Shown: piece after piece, positions 53,542-63,018 of the stretch
Position numbering within the stretch: position 1 is the stretch's first letter
Layout: each line of letters starts with the position of its first letter
IMG/VR virus record: IMGVR_UViG_3300017963_000273
Location: 1 to 64,000 of that record
Direction: 5' to 3' (one strand)
Length of the DNA stretch: 64,000 nt
From: a virus
Notes under the pieces: model-generated
What the model saw: the letters and a program-made list of their open reading frames with translations, nothing else
Database searches by the model: none
What the model was told of the DNA's origin: nothing
Translations under genes and position numbers: made by a program

Positions 53542-56130
53542 ATGGATAAATTAAGACCTGTTGTAAATATTACATTAGACGAAAACGTTGAACTACATAC
53601 TCACTCAGAAGTTATTAATAACTGGCAAGATATTCAAATATTATCTGGTGGAACAGCTAGTGAAGTAAGATATATTTCAGGTGTTGTAGATGATAATACA
53701 GCCGATATCGCACAAATTATTGATGGCGATATTGTAATGACTGGGAATAAGAATATATATGGTAATGTTACTGTATATGGTTCTTTTTATGCGCTTTCTG
53801 CTGTCATTATTACTACTGAAGAATTTGCTTTAAGTTCTAATTTTATTGATCTTAATAATAATTGGACATCAGGTATTCCATTAGAAGATGCAGGTATTCG
53901 TGTTATTCGTGGAGATGAACCTTCTTCAGAACTTCGTTGGAACGAATCTGGCGATTATTGGGAGGCTGGAGAAGCAGGTTCTTTAGAACGACTTGTCACT
54001 TCAGGAGATATTGATGAAATTTCTCATAGTAATCTTAATGATTTAGAATGGTCTAATGCTGGTCATACAATTGATGAAGATGTTTACTTTGGTAGTAATG
54101 ATCTTTCTGGTGTAGGTGGAGTATTCTTCGATATTACGGATATACATGAACATGAGGGTGAAGGACTTGTACACTGGAATCCAGACGAACAAACATTAGA
54201 TGTTCATACTGGGTTAGGGCCTATTCTTCAAGTTGGTCAAGAAATTCATACCCTCGTTTATAATAATACTCAAAGTATTATTCCAAATGGTACTGTAATT
54301 TATCCAACTGGTATTATCAATAATAAGCCAGCTGTTTCACCAGCAACTGCTGAAACACATGAAGGATTTACTTTAGGTGTTGCTGTAGCTACTATGGATA
54401 TTCCTCTTAGTGGAGATGGAATTGGTATTGTTGCTCGTGCAGGTGCTGTTCGTGATTTAGATACTACTTCTTTGACTCCAGGTGCTCCAGTTTATTTATC
54501 ACCTCTAAGCGGTGGTGTTCTTACTAGCACTAGACCAGAATTCCCTAATTATGTAGTTCAGATTGGTGGTTGCTTTGAATCACATCCAACTTCAGGTGCT
54601 ATTGAGTTAGAAATTGATGCTGACCAAGAAGATACATTTGCAAATGCGTTTAATGGAAGTTTCAGGGAAAGTATCGATTTCTTAGTAGATTCTGATGGAA
54701 CTAATGTATCAGGTTTCTTAACGCCGTCTAATGGCAATGTAGACATGACAATGTGTTTCTCTGATGGTTTTAGTCTTTTAGATACTTCCCCATTTGCATA
54801 TGTTGCGCTTACTCCAGGTACAGATACTAACCCACAACGCAACTATGTGTATATTACTAAAGATAATAAGTATCTTGAAGTTAGTACGTCGTCATGGCCC
54901 GATTCTTCAACTGAACATATTAAAGTTGCAGATATCATTCTTATGAGTGCTGCAACAACTCAGACTGATGATGCGCTTAAGAATCAAAACTGGAATGATC
55001 ACGTTCGTGGCGTTGACGGTAATGGACATATTGTTCATATTGCTGAAGCGCTTCGTAGAAAAGTTGGAGCAACTTGGTTAAACGGTACAGCTGGCTCTGC
55101 CACAGTTAGTGGTACACCTTCTGATGTTCTAATTAGTGTTACGGGTGGTAATATAATGCAGATGCATCAACAAACATTTCCTGCATTATCAAATCCTTCA
55201 GATGACTTGCATATCGTTAATAACTTTACGACACCGTATGCACGAGTATCTAATTTAAATACTCAGACTTCTGATGCTCTTGGTAATACTCTAGCAAATA
55301 GCTCGTTCTCAGTAGTTTTATGGGGAATTGCTAACAAGACTGGCGAAACATCTCATATGATGATTAACTTACCTACTGATTCATATGCTAAAAACGATCC
55401 AGATTCTGCAGTATCAGATGCTTTGAATTATTCTGTATACTCAATTCCAAATGAATTCCAAAGCGTTGGATTTCTTATTGCAAGATTTACATTTATTCTT
55501 GAAGCTAATGGCACTACTTGGACTCTCTATGATACTGAAGATCTTCGTGGTAAGATTCCAAATAGTACTGCCGGTGGTGGAGCAGGTGGAACTGGTGTAA
55601 CAGATTTTACTGGCCTCACAGATACTCCAACTTCTTATAGTGGAGCTGGTGGATATTTAGTTCAAGTTAACGATGCTGAAAATGCAACGGAGTTTACAAC
55701 AGATCCTACAGTTAATACTTTAGGAGTTGGTACTGCAACACAACTAAGCGGTGCATTACTAACTGTAGACGGTAGCGGTTATTTTGAAAATAATCTTATA
55801 GTTCAAGGCCAATCTTGGTCTGAAACAAGTACTCTTACAGATGCCGCATCTATTGCAACAGATTGTGATGATGGTAATGTTCATACAGTTACTTTGACTG
55901 CTAACCGAGCACTAGCAAATCCAACTAATCTTAAAGATGGTGCAACATATATTTGGATCATCAAACAGGATGGAACTGGTAGTAGAACTCTTACATATGG
56001 TTCAGCATTTAAGTTCCCAGGCGGATCAATACCAACTCTTACAACTGGTACTCCAAATGCCGTTGATATTTTGACGGGTGTTTCAGACGGAACTAATGTT
56101 TATTGTTCCATGCAATTCGATTTTAGTTAA
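53542..56130 (+). CDS. Large tail-fibre/adhesin protein (862 aa)
   Basis: Start at ATG with GGAGG 9 bases upstream. N-terminal region (LNNNWTSGIPLEDAGIRVIR, GDEPSSELRWNESGDYWEAG) is common in phage fibre proteins; about residues 235-370 hold LVYNNTQSIIPNGTVIYPTG and APVYLSPLSGGVLTSTRP, typical of a shaft domain; the C-terminal about 80 residues (ANRALANPTNLKDGATYIWI, GSAFKFPGGSIPTLT) recur in receptor-binding tips. No enzymatic site seen. Confidence 0.82.
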   Translation: MDKLRPVVNITLDENVELHTHSEVINNWQDIQILSGGTASEVRYISGVVDDNTADIAQIIDGDIVMTGNKNIYGNVTVYGSFYALSAVIITTEEFALSSNFIDLNNNWTSGIPLEDAGIRVIRGDEPSSELRWNESGDYWEAGEAGSLERLVTSGDIDEISHSNLNDLEWSNAGHTIDEDVYFGSNDLSGVGGVFFDITDIHEHEGEGLVHWNPDEQTLDVHTGLGPILQVGQEIHTLVYNNTQSIIPNGTVIYPTGIINNKPAVSPATAETHEGFTLGVAVATMDIPLSGDGIGIVARAGAVRDLDTTSLTPGAPVYLSPLSGGVLTSTRPEFPNYVVQIGGCFESHPTSGAIELEIDADQEDTFANAFNGSFRESIDFLVDSDGTNVSGFLTPSNGNVDMTMCFSDGFSLLDTSPFAYVALTPGTDTNPQRNYVYITKDNKYLEVSTSSWPDSSTEHIKVADIILMSAATTQTDDALKNQNWNDHVRGVDGNGHIVHIAEALRRKVGATWLNGTAGSATVSGTPSDVLISVTGGNIMQMHQQTFPALSNPSDDLHIVNNFTTPYARVSNLNTQTSDALGNTLANSSFSVVLWGIANKTGETSHMMINLPTDSYAKNDPDSAVSDALNYSVYSIPNEFQSVGFLIARFTFILEANGTTWTLYDTEDLRGKIPNSTAGGGAGGTGVTDFTGLTDTPTSYSGAGGYLVQVNDAENATEFTTDPTVNTLGVGTATQLSGALLTVDGSGYFENNLIVQGQSWSETSTLTDAASIATDCDDGNVHTVTLTANRALANPTNLKDGATYIWIIKQDGTGSRTLTYGSAFKFPGGSIPTLTTGTPNAVDILTGVSDGTNVYCSMQFDFS

Positions 56131-56140
56131 GGAGTAGTTT

Positions 56141-57475
56141 ATGTTTACGTTTCCCTTTACATTATTTACTATAGCGACACCTTGGACACCTGCCTCGTTA
56201 GCTACTACATTGTGGGTCGATCCTTCTGATGAAAGTTCTATCACAACGAACGCTTCAACTGATTCTTATGGTTGGGTTGCCGCTGAGATGGACGAGACCA
56301 ATACATACAGAATGTTCGGTTTGAATTATGGCCCTAACGGTGGATCGAACGTTGGAGAAATTGATTATGCGATATACCCGTTTAACAATGGTAATGTTCT
56401 CGTATATGAGAGCGGCGTCAACAAAGGTATAAAGTCCACGTATGTGACAGGTGATGTTCTAATGGTACGAAAAAATGGTACTACAGTTGAATATCTTAAG
56501 AATGGTACTGTCATTTATACGTCATTAACATCGGCTACTGCCGGTGCTGATATGTATTTTGATTGTGCATTATACAGTAATGGTTGTACCTTGAAAGATG
56601 TTAAGTCCTCTTATGGTGATGTCATATTCACTGATGTTGTAGGGTGTTCTGTAACTGGTAATGACCTAACGAAGACTGCTAGTCAGAGTTGGGGTAATGC
56701 TGGTGCTTACTCTACTAACCCTGCATGTACATCTGGTAACTTTGTTAGTCAGATAGATGACAAAAGTGGTAACGATTATCACCTTACTAAGTCAGTCATT
56801 GAATCTGAACCTATGACAGGTATAAAGACTATTAATGGTCTTAATGCTTTATCATTTGATGGTGAAAGTAATATTCTAAGCAAGGCAAGTTTGAGCATAG
56901 ACTGTGACGTGGTTGAGGCGTATGTCATATTTAGGAGCAGTAATTTATCTCTTGAAGACTCTGTAGGGCATATCTTCAACACAAGACCCGAAAACGCTAC
57001 ACAGGGCCGAAATAGGATTTCAGCGGATGGCACTGAACTATTCTCTAGGTTAGGTGGTACACTAAATACTAACGCTTCCGATGCAGACGCATTAACTGTT
57101 GATACTGAGTATCTAATCTCTAATTGGGGTGATACATCGGGCAATATATTATACGTCAATGGTTCTGAAGCCGCAAGTGCTGGAGCATATGATCAAGATG
57201 CTAATCATACTAGACTACAAGTTGGTGGCACGAACACTGCTGGTTTTGTCAGAGGTGTAATTGGAGAGTTGGTGTTCATAACGGGAACAAATCTGTCCAC
57301 TGCTGACCGTCAAAAGCTCGAAGGCTATTTAGCTTGGAAGTGGGGATTACGATTCCAGTTACCAGACGATCACCCATACAGATATGATGGATCATTATTT
57401 GGTTATCCATATGATCTTAGCGATAGTGGTGAAGAACTTGCCGCTATATTCTTAACATTAAATAAAGGAATTTAA
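56141..57475 (+). CDS. LamG/concanavalin-like adhesin with nested domain (444 aa)
   Basis: The outer frame is a LamG-like fold: WTPASLATTLWVDPSDESSI at the start, VSQIDDKSGNDYHLTKSVI, LNALSFDGESNILSKASLSI, and the end ADRQKLEGYLAWKWGLRFQL with PDDHPYRYDG. Inserted after about residue 40 is a separate SPRY-like domain of about 110 residues (SYGWVAAEMDETNTYRMFGL, VLMVRKNGTTVEYLKNGTVI), so the lectin fold is split by another binding domain. Less AT-rich than neighbouring genes, suggesting transfer. Confidence 0.75.
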   Translation: MFTFPFTLFTIATPWTPASLATTLWVDPSDESSITTNASTDSYGWVAAEMDETNTYRMFGLNYGPNGGSNVGEIDYAIYPFNNGNVLVYESGVNKGIKSTYVTGDVLMVRKNGTTVEYLKNGTVIYTSLTSATAGADMYFDCALYSNGCTLKDVKSSYGDVIFTDVVGCSVTGNDLTKTASQSWGNAGAYSTNPACTSGNFVSQIDDKSGNDYHLTKSVIESEPMTGIKTINGLNALSFDGESNILSKASLSIDCDVVEAYVIFRSSNLSLEDSVGHIFNTRPENATQGRNRISADGTELFSRLGGTLNTNASDADALTVDTEYLISNWGDTSGNILYVNGSEAASAGAYDQDANHTRLQVGGTNTAGFVRGVIGELVFITGTNLSTADRQKLEGYLAWKWGLRFQLPDDHPYRYDGSLFGYPYDLSDSGEELAAIFLTLNKGI

Positions 57476-57478
57476 ATT

Positions 57479-58087
57479 ATGGCACAATTATACGTACTTG
57501 TAGAAGATGCAACAATAGACATTACAAATTGGAACACCCTTGGTTGGGAAGGAACTGCTGCTGGTGGTGGTGGTGGTCACTCTACTGGAAGTACTAACAC
57601 AGGTTCCGGTGGAGGAGCAGGTGAATATGGAGCAGGATTCATTGATGTTTCTAGTGATACATCACTTTCAGGAGTTCTTGGTGCCGCAGGAACAGGAGGA
57701 ATAAATGGAGGTGCCGTAGCAACTGCAGCCGCAGACACTACACTTGCAGGTGACGTTAGTAATAATCTACTCACCCTCACTGGTGGTGGTGGAGGGAATC
57801 TTAATGGCGCGGGTGGAACTGGTGGAACAGGTGGCAGTGGTGATGGTCGTCTTGCAGGTGGAACTGGACAAAATGCCTATTCTGGAGGAGCATCTAATGG
57901 TTGCGGAGGTGGAGGATACTCTCCGGGCAATCAATCTGGTCTTTCTAATGCTGGTTCTAATAGTGGAACAACCGACACCGATGCCGCTGAATACGCCGCA
58001 TGGGGAGCAGGTGGTTCTGGTGGCGGTAACGAGGGTAACGGGTCAAAAGGTGGAGCCGCTAAACTCATAATTTGGAAAATAGATTAA
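57479..58087 (+). CDS. Glycine-rich adhesin tip protein (202 aa)
   Basis: A short N-terminal region (LYVLVEDATIDITNWNTLGW) precedes about 150 residues dominated by Gly-rich segments (TAAGGGGGHSTGS, GGSGGGNEGNGSKGG), ending in a strand AKLIIWKID. This resembles the polyglycine loops of gp38-type adhesins of T-even relatives, which sit at the fibre tip and fix receptor choice. Starts 4 bases after the LamG gene. Confidence 0.7.
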   Translation: MAQLYVLVEDATIDITNWNTLGWEGTAAGGGGGHSTGSTNTGSGGGAGEYGAGFIDVSSDTSLSGVLGAAGTGGINGGAVATAAADTTLAGDVSNNLLTLTGGGGGNLNGAGGTGGTGGSGDGRLAGGTGQNAYSGGASNGCGGGGYSPGNQSGLSNAGSNSGTTDTDAAEYAAWGAGGSGGGNEGNGSKGGAAKLIIWKID

Positions 58088-58115
58088 GGACATTACATAG
58101 CTATTCATAGTTACT

Positions 58116-58211
58116 CGCCAAAAGATCGAAGGTTACCTCGCATGGAAGTGGGGTCTTGAAAATGACTTGCCGAGCGATCATCCGCACAAGAGTGCACCGC
58201 CAACAGTATAA
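58116..58211 (+). pseudogene. Remnant of a LamG-type adhesin C-terminus
   Basis: An in-frame stretch reads RQKIEGYLAWKWGLENDLPS then DHPHKSAPPTV and a stop, matching the end of the LamG gene at 56141 (RQKLEGYLAWKWGLRFQLPD). No start or upstream domain remains; only the last about 31 codons survive. It marks an adhesin gene lost or replaced by the Gly-rich protein. Its stop forms part of the next late promoter. Confidence 0.8.
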
Positions 58212-58214
58212 ATA
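58207..58214 (+). promoter_or_regulatory. T4-type late promoter
   Basis: TATAAATA 32 bases before the 547-aa gene, overlapping the last codons of the LamG remnant. Confidence 0.7.
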
Positions 58215-58245
58215 TCTAAAAGAAATACTTTAAAGGAAAACTATA

Positions 58246-59889
58246 ATGACATATAATGTATCAAATGATGTTGGAATGGCTGAACGTAAACATTTCATAC
58301 ATATTCCATCAGCAGATTTTGCTGCAATTTCTCAGGGTTCTGATCAAGAAAATTTAGATTTAAGAAACTATGCGCAATTAGTATATACAGTAAATGCTAG
58401 TGCAAGCGGTGGTGGAGGCGGTGCTAGTATTGTTGGTCTTAATGGAACCGGTGATGTTGCGCTTTCCGGTGATCAATTGAAAGTTTACGATGGAGAATCT
58501 ATTGCTCTTCTAACTCAAATCTCAAATGGAATTACTATTACTGACACTGTTCAAGTAAGTGCTGTTGGCATAAATGGAAATGGTGATGTTGCCCTTTCTG
58601 GCGATCAATTGAAAGTTTACGATGGAGAAGCGATTACAGAACTTCAATCAGTAAACACTGCCCTTGACACAATCAATTCAGGTATTAAATTCGGTGATTC
58701 ACCATCTATCGATGCATTTGGTAGACTTCGTGTATCAGATCAATTAACCATATTTGATTCTAAACTTCTTTATGATAAACAACCTTTGTTTTGGGATGAA
58801 GAATTAAGTGGAACAGGAACTAGTACACATTCCGTCTCTGGTGCAAATGTGACCATGGGCGTTTCCGCTAATAACGATTATGTAATTAGACAGTCACGCC
58901 AACGTATGAATTATCAACCTGGAAAATCCCAACTAGTTCTAATGACTGGTGTTATGGGTGGTCCTACAGCTAATATTACTAAGAAAATTGGATATTTTTC
59001 AACATCAGTTTCCGGAGATTTCACTGAAAACATTGATGGAATTTGGTTTGAGTGCGACGGCGGTAATATGTATGTTAGAGCTGCCCAAAGCGGTGTAGAT
59101 ACAGTAAATGTTGCGCAAGCAAGTTGGAACATTGATCCAATGGACGGAAGTGGTCCTAGTGCGCATACTATTGACTGGACAAAATCTCAAATCTTCGTAA
59201 TGGATTTCGAATGGTTAGGTGTTGGTCGTGTAAGATATGGATTAGTTAAAGACGGATTGGTTTATTACGTTCATCAGAACACTCAAGTTAATAATCATAC
59301 TAATGTCTATATGTCATCTCCAAATCAGCCTCTACGATATGAAATTAGATCAACCGGTGGTACGGATGAATTGGTACATATTTGTGGATCAGTTGCATCA
59401 GAAGGTGGACAAACACAAAATGGATTTTTAAGATCTGTGAACACAGCTTCAGCAATTACAGTTGGTAGTGGAGCAACAGAAGGTCTCATAGGTATCAGAC
59501 TTAAATCTGATAGACTAGGTGCATTTGTTACACCTTTACGTGTAGAGGTACTTAATCAATCTAATGCCGATGCTCGTTGGATATTAACTTTAGATCCAAC
59601 TTTAGGTGGTACTGCACTAAGTTGGACATCACTTACTAATAGTTCAATTGAATATGCAGATGCAACAGATTCCGGTGATAATATCACAGTTTCTGATAAT
59701 GGTACAATCATTGACCAAGGTTTCATTGAAAATAACAATAGTGGAACAATAACTGTTGCGTTAGAAACCTTCTTACACTTAGGATCAGCAATTGATGGTA
59801 CACCAACTGAACTTTGGTTAATTGTAGAAGATTTTGGAGCTGGCGGTGACGCATACCGCGGTTCTATTACATTTAGAGATCAGGTTTAA
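58246..59889 (+). CDS. Large virion surface protein (547 aa)
   Basis: After a variable start, two repeats of GDVALSGDQLKVYDGE appear (about residues 68 and 112). The core PSIDAFGRLRVSDQLTIFDS, YDKQPLFWDEELSGTGTSTH, YVIRQSRQRMNYQPGKSQLV and GYFSTSVSGDFTENIDGIWF is a family I recognise from large phages and giant viruses as a surface or fibre protein of unknown fold. The N-terminal module is shared with the protein at 53051. Confidence 0.72.
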   Translation: MTYNVSNDVGMAERKHFIHIPSADFAAISQGSDQENLDLRNYAQLVYTVNASASGGGGGASIVGLNGTGDVALSGDQLKVYDGESIALLTQISNGITITDTVQVSAVGINGNGDVALSGDQLKVYDGEAITELQSVNTALDTINSGIKFGDSPSIDAFGRLRVSDQLTIFDSKLLYDKQPLFWDEELSGTGTSTHSVSGANVTMGVSANNDYVIRQSRQRMNYQPGKSQLVLMTGVMGGPTANITKKIGYFSTSVSGDFTENIDGIWFECDGGNMYVRAAQSGVDTVNVAQASWNIDPMDGSGPSAHTIDWTKSQIFVMDFEWLGVGRVRYGLVKDGLVYYVHQNTQVNNHTNVYMSSPNQPLRYEIRSTGGTDELVHICGSVASEGGQTQNGFLRSVNTASAITVGSGATEGLIGIRLKSDRLGAFVTPLRVEVLNQSNADARWILTLDPTLGGTALSWTSLTNSSIEYADATDSGDNITVSDNGTIIDQGFIENNNSGTITVALETFLHLGSAIDGTPTELWLIVEDFGAGGDAYRGSITFRDQV

Positions 59890-59905
59890 ATAAAGGAAAT
59901 TAATA

Positions 59906-60184
59906 ATGTCAGCAAATCAAACAACATTTTCAAACGATAGTGGAGTAGTTGATACAATTTCAACCGAATCTGTAGTAATTACTCGTCCTGGAACACATAG
60001 AGTTAAATATATTGTTATTTCAAATACTAGTGCTAATACTGGATGGTTTAAATTTGATGATTCAAATAGTTGGATATTACTTCCTGCTAGTACAACAATT
60101 ACAATGAATAGAATTACAATGACAGCTGATTTAAAAGTTAAACCTGGATCTGGTGATCCAGATGTTTATGCAACTGTCTATTAA
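59906..60184 (+). CDS. Small beta-rich structural protein (92 aa)
   Basis: MSANQTTFSNDSGVVDTIST followed by RVKYIVISNTSANTGWFKFD and ILLPASTTITMNRITMTADL; an all-beta domain typical of phage decoration or fibre-tip proteins. Starts 16 bases after the 547-aa gene and is followed by a bidirectional terminator. Confidence 0.65.
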   Translation: MSANQTTFSNDSGVVDTISTESVVITRPGTHRVKYIVISNTSANTGWFKFDDSNSWILLPASTTITMNRITMTADLKVKPGSGDPDVYATVY

Positions 60185-60194
60185 AAATTAAATC

Positions 60195-60226
60195 AAAAAA
60201 GCGGCTTTTCAAAAAGCCGCTTTTTT
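60195..60226. terminator. Bidirectional rho-independent terminator
   Basis: AAAAAAGCGGCTTTT-C-AAAAAGCCGCTTTTTT serves both the plus-strand fibre operon and the converging minus-strand fibre array. Confidence 0.92.
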
Positions 60227-60243
60227 GTGTAAATATTTCAAAT

Positions 60244-60945
60244 TTATGGAATATCAATCGGATCTCCAACACCATCAACTAATGTAAAGTTATCTACATT
60301 AACCTCATATGCATTTCCAATTATGTTGTTAATTCTAATAATGAATTTAGCAACTGAACTAGAAGTTGAAGCTGTAGTAATTACATTACTATCGTTACCT
60401 ACACAGAAAGAGAAGTTATTACCAACCCTTTTCACAATCAGCGTATTAGCAGTATCACTTGTTGCTTGTGAGATTCCACTATCTCCTTCACCATAGTAAT
60501 TTCCACCAAAATTGAAATGTATTCTATTCATAAAATGATAATTATTACTACTATCAATTATACCAACACCAATACCTGCACTACCTGGAAAATCATCACC
60601 TATCATTTGAACGACTTCGTAGTCCATGCTAACGGTAAAATCACCAGTAAGGAAACTAAAATCTATAAATAATTCTCCATTAGTTGAAACCGCCCCTGTA
60701 GAGATATTAAGCTTACTACCAGTTATTGTAAAGGTAGGTTCTGTACCATAGGATGTATATGCATTTTCCTGCCATGCCCATCGCCTATTCCAATTGGCAT
60801 CTCCAACTACACCAGAATTATCACCTAATCCACTAAAGTCATCGTTTGCTGGAAATCCTGGTGGAGGTGGGGCCTCATAATATGCGATCCCACTATTACC
60901 AACTCGTAAAATGTTTCCACCACTTTTTAATAATTGTTTTGTCAT
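60244..60945 (-). CDS. Modular fibre protein, array member 5 (233 aa)
   Basis: N-terminal anchor MTKQLLKSGGNILRVGNSGI is nearly the same as member 4. After a Pro-rich linker (EAPPPPGFP) comes a lectin-like beta-sandwich with NSGVVGDANWNRRWAWQENA, matching member 2 (HNSSVVGDDNWNRRWTAQGT). So the anchor is shared with one neighbour and the binding domain with another. Abuts member 4 with one shared base. Confidence 0.72.
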   Translation of the reverse strand: MTKQLLKSGGNILRVGNSGIAYYEAPPPPGFPANDDFSGLGDNSGVVGDANWNRRWAWQENAYTSYGTEPTFTITGSKLNISTGAVSTNGELFIDFSFLTGDFTVSMDYEVVQMIGDDFPGSAGIGVGIIDSSNNYHFMNRIHFNFGGNYYGEGDSGISQATSDTANTLIVKRVGNNFSFCVGNDSNVITTASTSSSVAKFIIRINNIIGNAYEVNVDNFTLVDGVGDPIDIP

Positions 60946-61646
60946 TATGCTTCAATATCCTCGTTAGTTATAATTTCAATATAGTCTATATACTCTTCGT
61001 ATGTTGAAGGTACAGGTAGACCTACTGCGTAACCATAAATATAAAATTTCCACGGTACTGGAGGATAGTAATTGTTTGTAGACAATGCGGTGTAATTGAT
61101 ACCGTCTGTGCTGTAAAGACACTCGGTATAGGTTCCTACACGAGTTATCCTTAAATAGTAGGACGTTGCAGTGAAAGGTAAAACTGGAGATGGATATGAA
61201 TGTAGTGAGTCGCCGACACCTGATTTGTTTTCTCTACTAATAAACGGACCAGTCTCTGGGTCATCTACAGAAGGAGTCCATCCGATACTAAGGAAAATTC
61301 CTTCGCCACTTGGGAAACTAGCATTTTCATGCCGAGCCTTCACAGTGAACGTGAAATCTCCATCATAAGCATTTCCAATGTTATAACCATAATGACCTCC
61401 GAAATCGACAAAATTTGTTGCTAATTTTAATTCATCACTAACTACTAAAGTATCGTAATCATTATTATTTACACTTGGTGTATATCTAGCCAGTGAAACT
61501 GCATCTCCCCACGTAGTGGTACTACCAGGGCTTCCGTCAAAATTATCTCTTAACGTAAATGTTGGAGTTGGAGCTTCATAAAATACAAATCCATTAGAAC
61601 CAGTTCTTAATATGTTTCCACCGCTTTTTAATAATTGTTTTGCCAT
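60945..61646 (-). CDS. Modular fibre protein, array member 4 (233 aa)
   Basis: Anchor MAKQLLKSGGNILRTGSNGF as in member 5, but the binding domain (TPTFTLRDNFDGSPGSTTTW, GDAVSLARYTPSVN) and the end YIEIITNEDIEA match member 3. It starts on the stop of member 3. Jelly-roll/lectin-like fold predicted from strand pattern; probable receptor recognition. Confidence 0.72.
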   Translation of the reverse strand: MAKQLLKSGGNILRTGSNGFVFYEAPTPTFTLRDNFDGSPGSTTTWGDAVSLARYTPSVNNNDYDTLVVSDELKLATNFVDFGGHYGYNIGNAYDGDFTFTVKARHENASFPSGEGIFLSIGWTPSVDDPETGPFISRENKSGVGDSLHSYPSPVLPFTATSYYLRITRVGTYTECLYSTDGINYTALSTNNYYPPVPWKFYIYGYAVGLPVPSTYEEYIDYIEIITNEDIEA

Positions 61647-62326
61647 TATGCTTCAATATCCTCGTTAGTTACAATTTCAATCCAATCATAGAATGACGTT
61701 GCCTCAAATCCAAAATAGCTACCAAAGAGTCCAAGGTAGTATGTTCCAGCAAAAGAAGCTGTGTACGTAGATAATTCGTTATACGTTACGTTATCTGTGC
61801 TATATTCCATCCAAGTATTGATCCCTTCTCTTCTTATTCTAAGATAGAAAGATGTAGGAGCAAATGCGATGCTACCGCCTTGACTTCGCAACTCCCTTGT
61901 AGCTCCATTACCATACATTGAAATATAGGTATTTTGTGGACCATCTATTGCATTATAGGCGAGCTGTATTCCACAGAATGAAGATTCTCCGCCAGTTCCA
62001 TTAACCGTATATCGACATTTAGCTGTCATAGTGAAGTCTCCGTTAAAACCATTACCAATACCGATATTATACTGACCTACAAAAGTATTATATGCTACTG
62101 AAAGTTCTTCTCCGCCAACTACTGAAATTGAATAACCACTGTTGCTTCCAGCTTCAGTGTATCTAGCTAACCATACTGCATCTCCATAAGACGTGGTACT
62201 TCCAGCAGTCCCATCAAAATCATCTCTTAATGTAAATGTTGGTAATGGTGGAGGTGGAATTATTAGATCAAAAGGCGATCCACCTAAATTCAATGATCTT
62301 CCGTTTTTGTCGTATAATAAACCCAT
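61646..62326 (-). CDS. Modular fibre protein, array member 3 (226 aa)
   Basis: A different anchor (MGLLYDKNGRSLNLGGSPFD), a Pro run (IIPPPPLPTF), then TLRDDFDGTAGSTTSYGDAV and a C-terminus DWIEIVTNEDIEA shared with member 4. GNGFNGDFTMTAKCRYTVNG gives the sandwich core. Likely a paralogue by tandem duplication with anchor exchange. Confidence 0.72.
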   Translation of the reverse strand: MGLLYDKNGRSLNLGGSPFDLIIPPPPLPTFTLRDDFDGTAGSTTSYGDAVWLARYTEAGSNSGYSISVVGGEELSVAYNTFVGQYNIGIGNGFNGDFTMTAKCRYTVNGTGGESSFCGIQLAYNAIDGPQNTYISMYGNGATRELRSQGGSIAFAPTSFYLRIRREGINTWMEYSTDNVTYNELSTYTASFAGTYYLGLFGSYFGFEATSFYDWIEIVTNEDIEA

Positions 62327-62335
62327 GTTAATTCC

Positions 62336-62998
62336 TTATGTACGAGGTATATATTTAGGATTACCATTCCCATCAAGAACAGTAATACTATCAATAGTCA
62401 TTTCTTTAGTAGAACCAGATTGATTTGCCAAATGAATGAAGATAGTTTCATTAATAGGAGTTAATTCCCCGTCTATTAAATTACCAAGATGTGTCCAACC
62501 AGATCCTTCATCATATTCAGCTACCCAAATGGTACCATTATGTCTAACGCGAAGTGAACAATTTGTACCATTAAATGCTGTAGGAACACCATCAAGAGCA
62601 ATGTTCTGACCACCGGCAACTCTGCCTGCACTAATTCGATATTCTGTAACTCCAATTTCTAATTCCCACGTGAAATAAATATCATTAGATCCATCATTCG
62701 GAATAGTAATATTATTTATTTGAAATGTTCCTATGGGCGTATCGTCCATATTAGCTTCAATTCTACCTTTATTGGTATTCCCACCATTACTTCTCAAAAC
62801 TAGTTTATCATTTTCAATTAAAACATTCGACACGGTGCCTTGTGCAGTCCAACGTCTATTCCAATTATCATCTCCAACAACACTTGAATTATGTCCAACA
62901 CCATTAAAAAAATCACTAAGAGGAAAATATCTTTGGAACGAAAGTATTCCACTTCCCAAATTAATTGGCTTTCCAGCCTTTGTTCTAAAAATTGCCAT
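62336..62998 (-). CDS. Modular fibre protein, array member 2 (220 aa)
   Basis: Anchor MAIFRTKAGKPINLGSGILS resembles member 3 (GKPINLG versus GRSLNLG); binding domain with SDFFNGVGHNSSVVGDDNWN resembles member 5. All-beta, no catalytic motif. Starts about 20 bases after member 1. Confidence 0.72.
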   Translation of the reverse strand: MAIFRTKAGKPINLGSGILSFQRYFPLSDFFNGVGHNSSVVGDDNWNRRWTAQGTVSNVLIENDKLVLRSNGGNTNKGRIEANMDDTPIGTFQINNITIPNDGSNDIYFTWELEIGVTEYRISAGRVAGGQNIALDGVPTAFNGTNCSLRVRHNGTIWVAEYDEGSGWTHLGNLIDGELTPINETIFIHLANQSGSTKEMTIDSITVLDGNGNPKYIPRT

Positions 62999-63018
62999 GT
63001 TAAATCCTTTTAGTCTAT

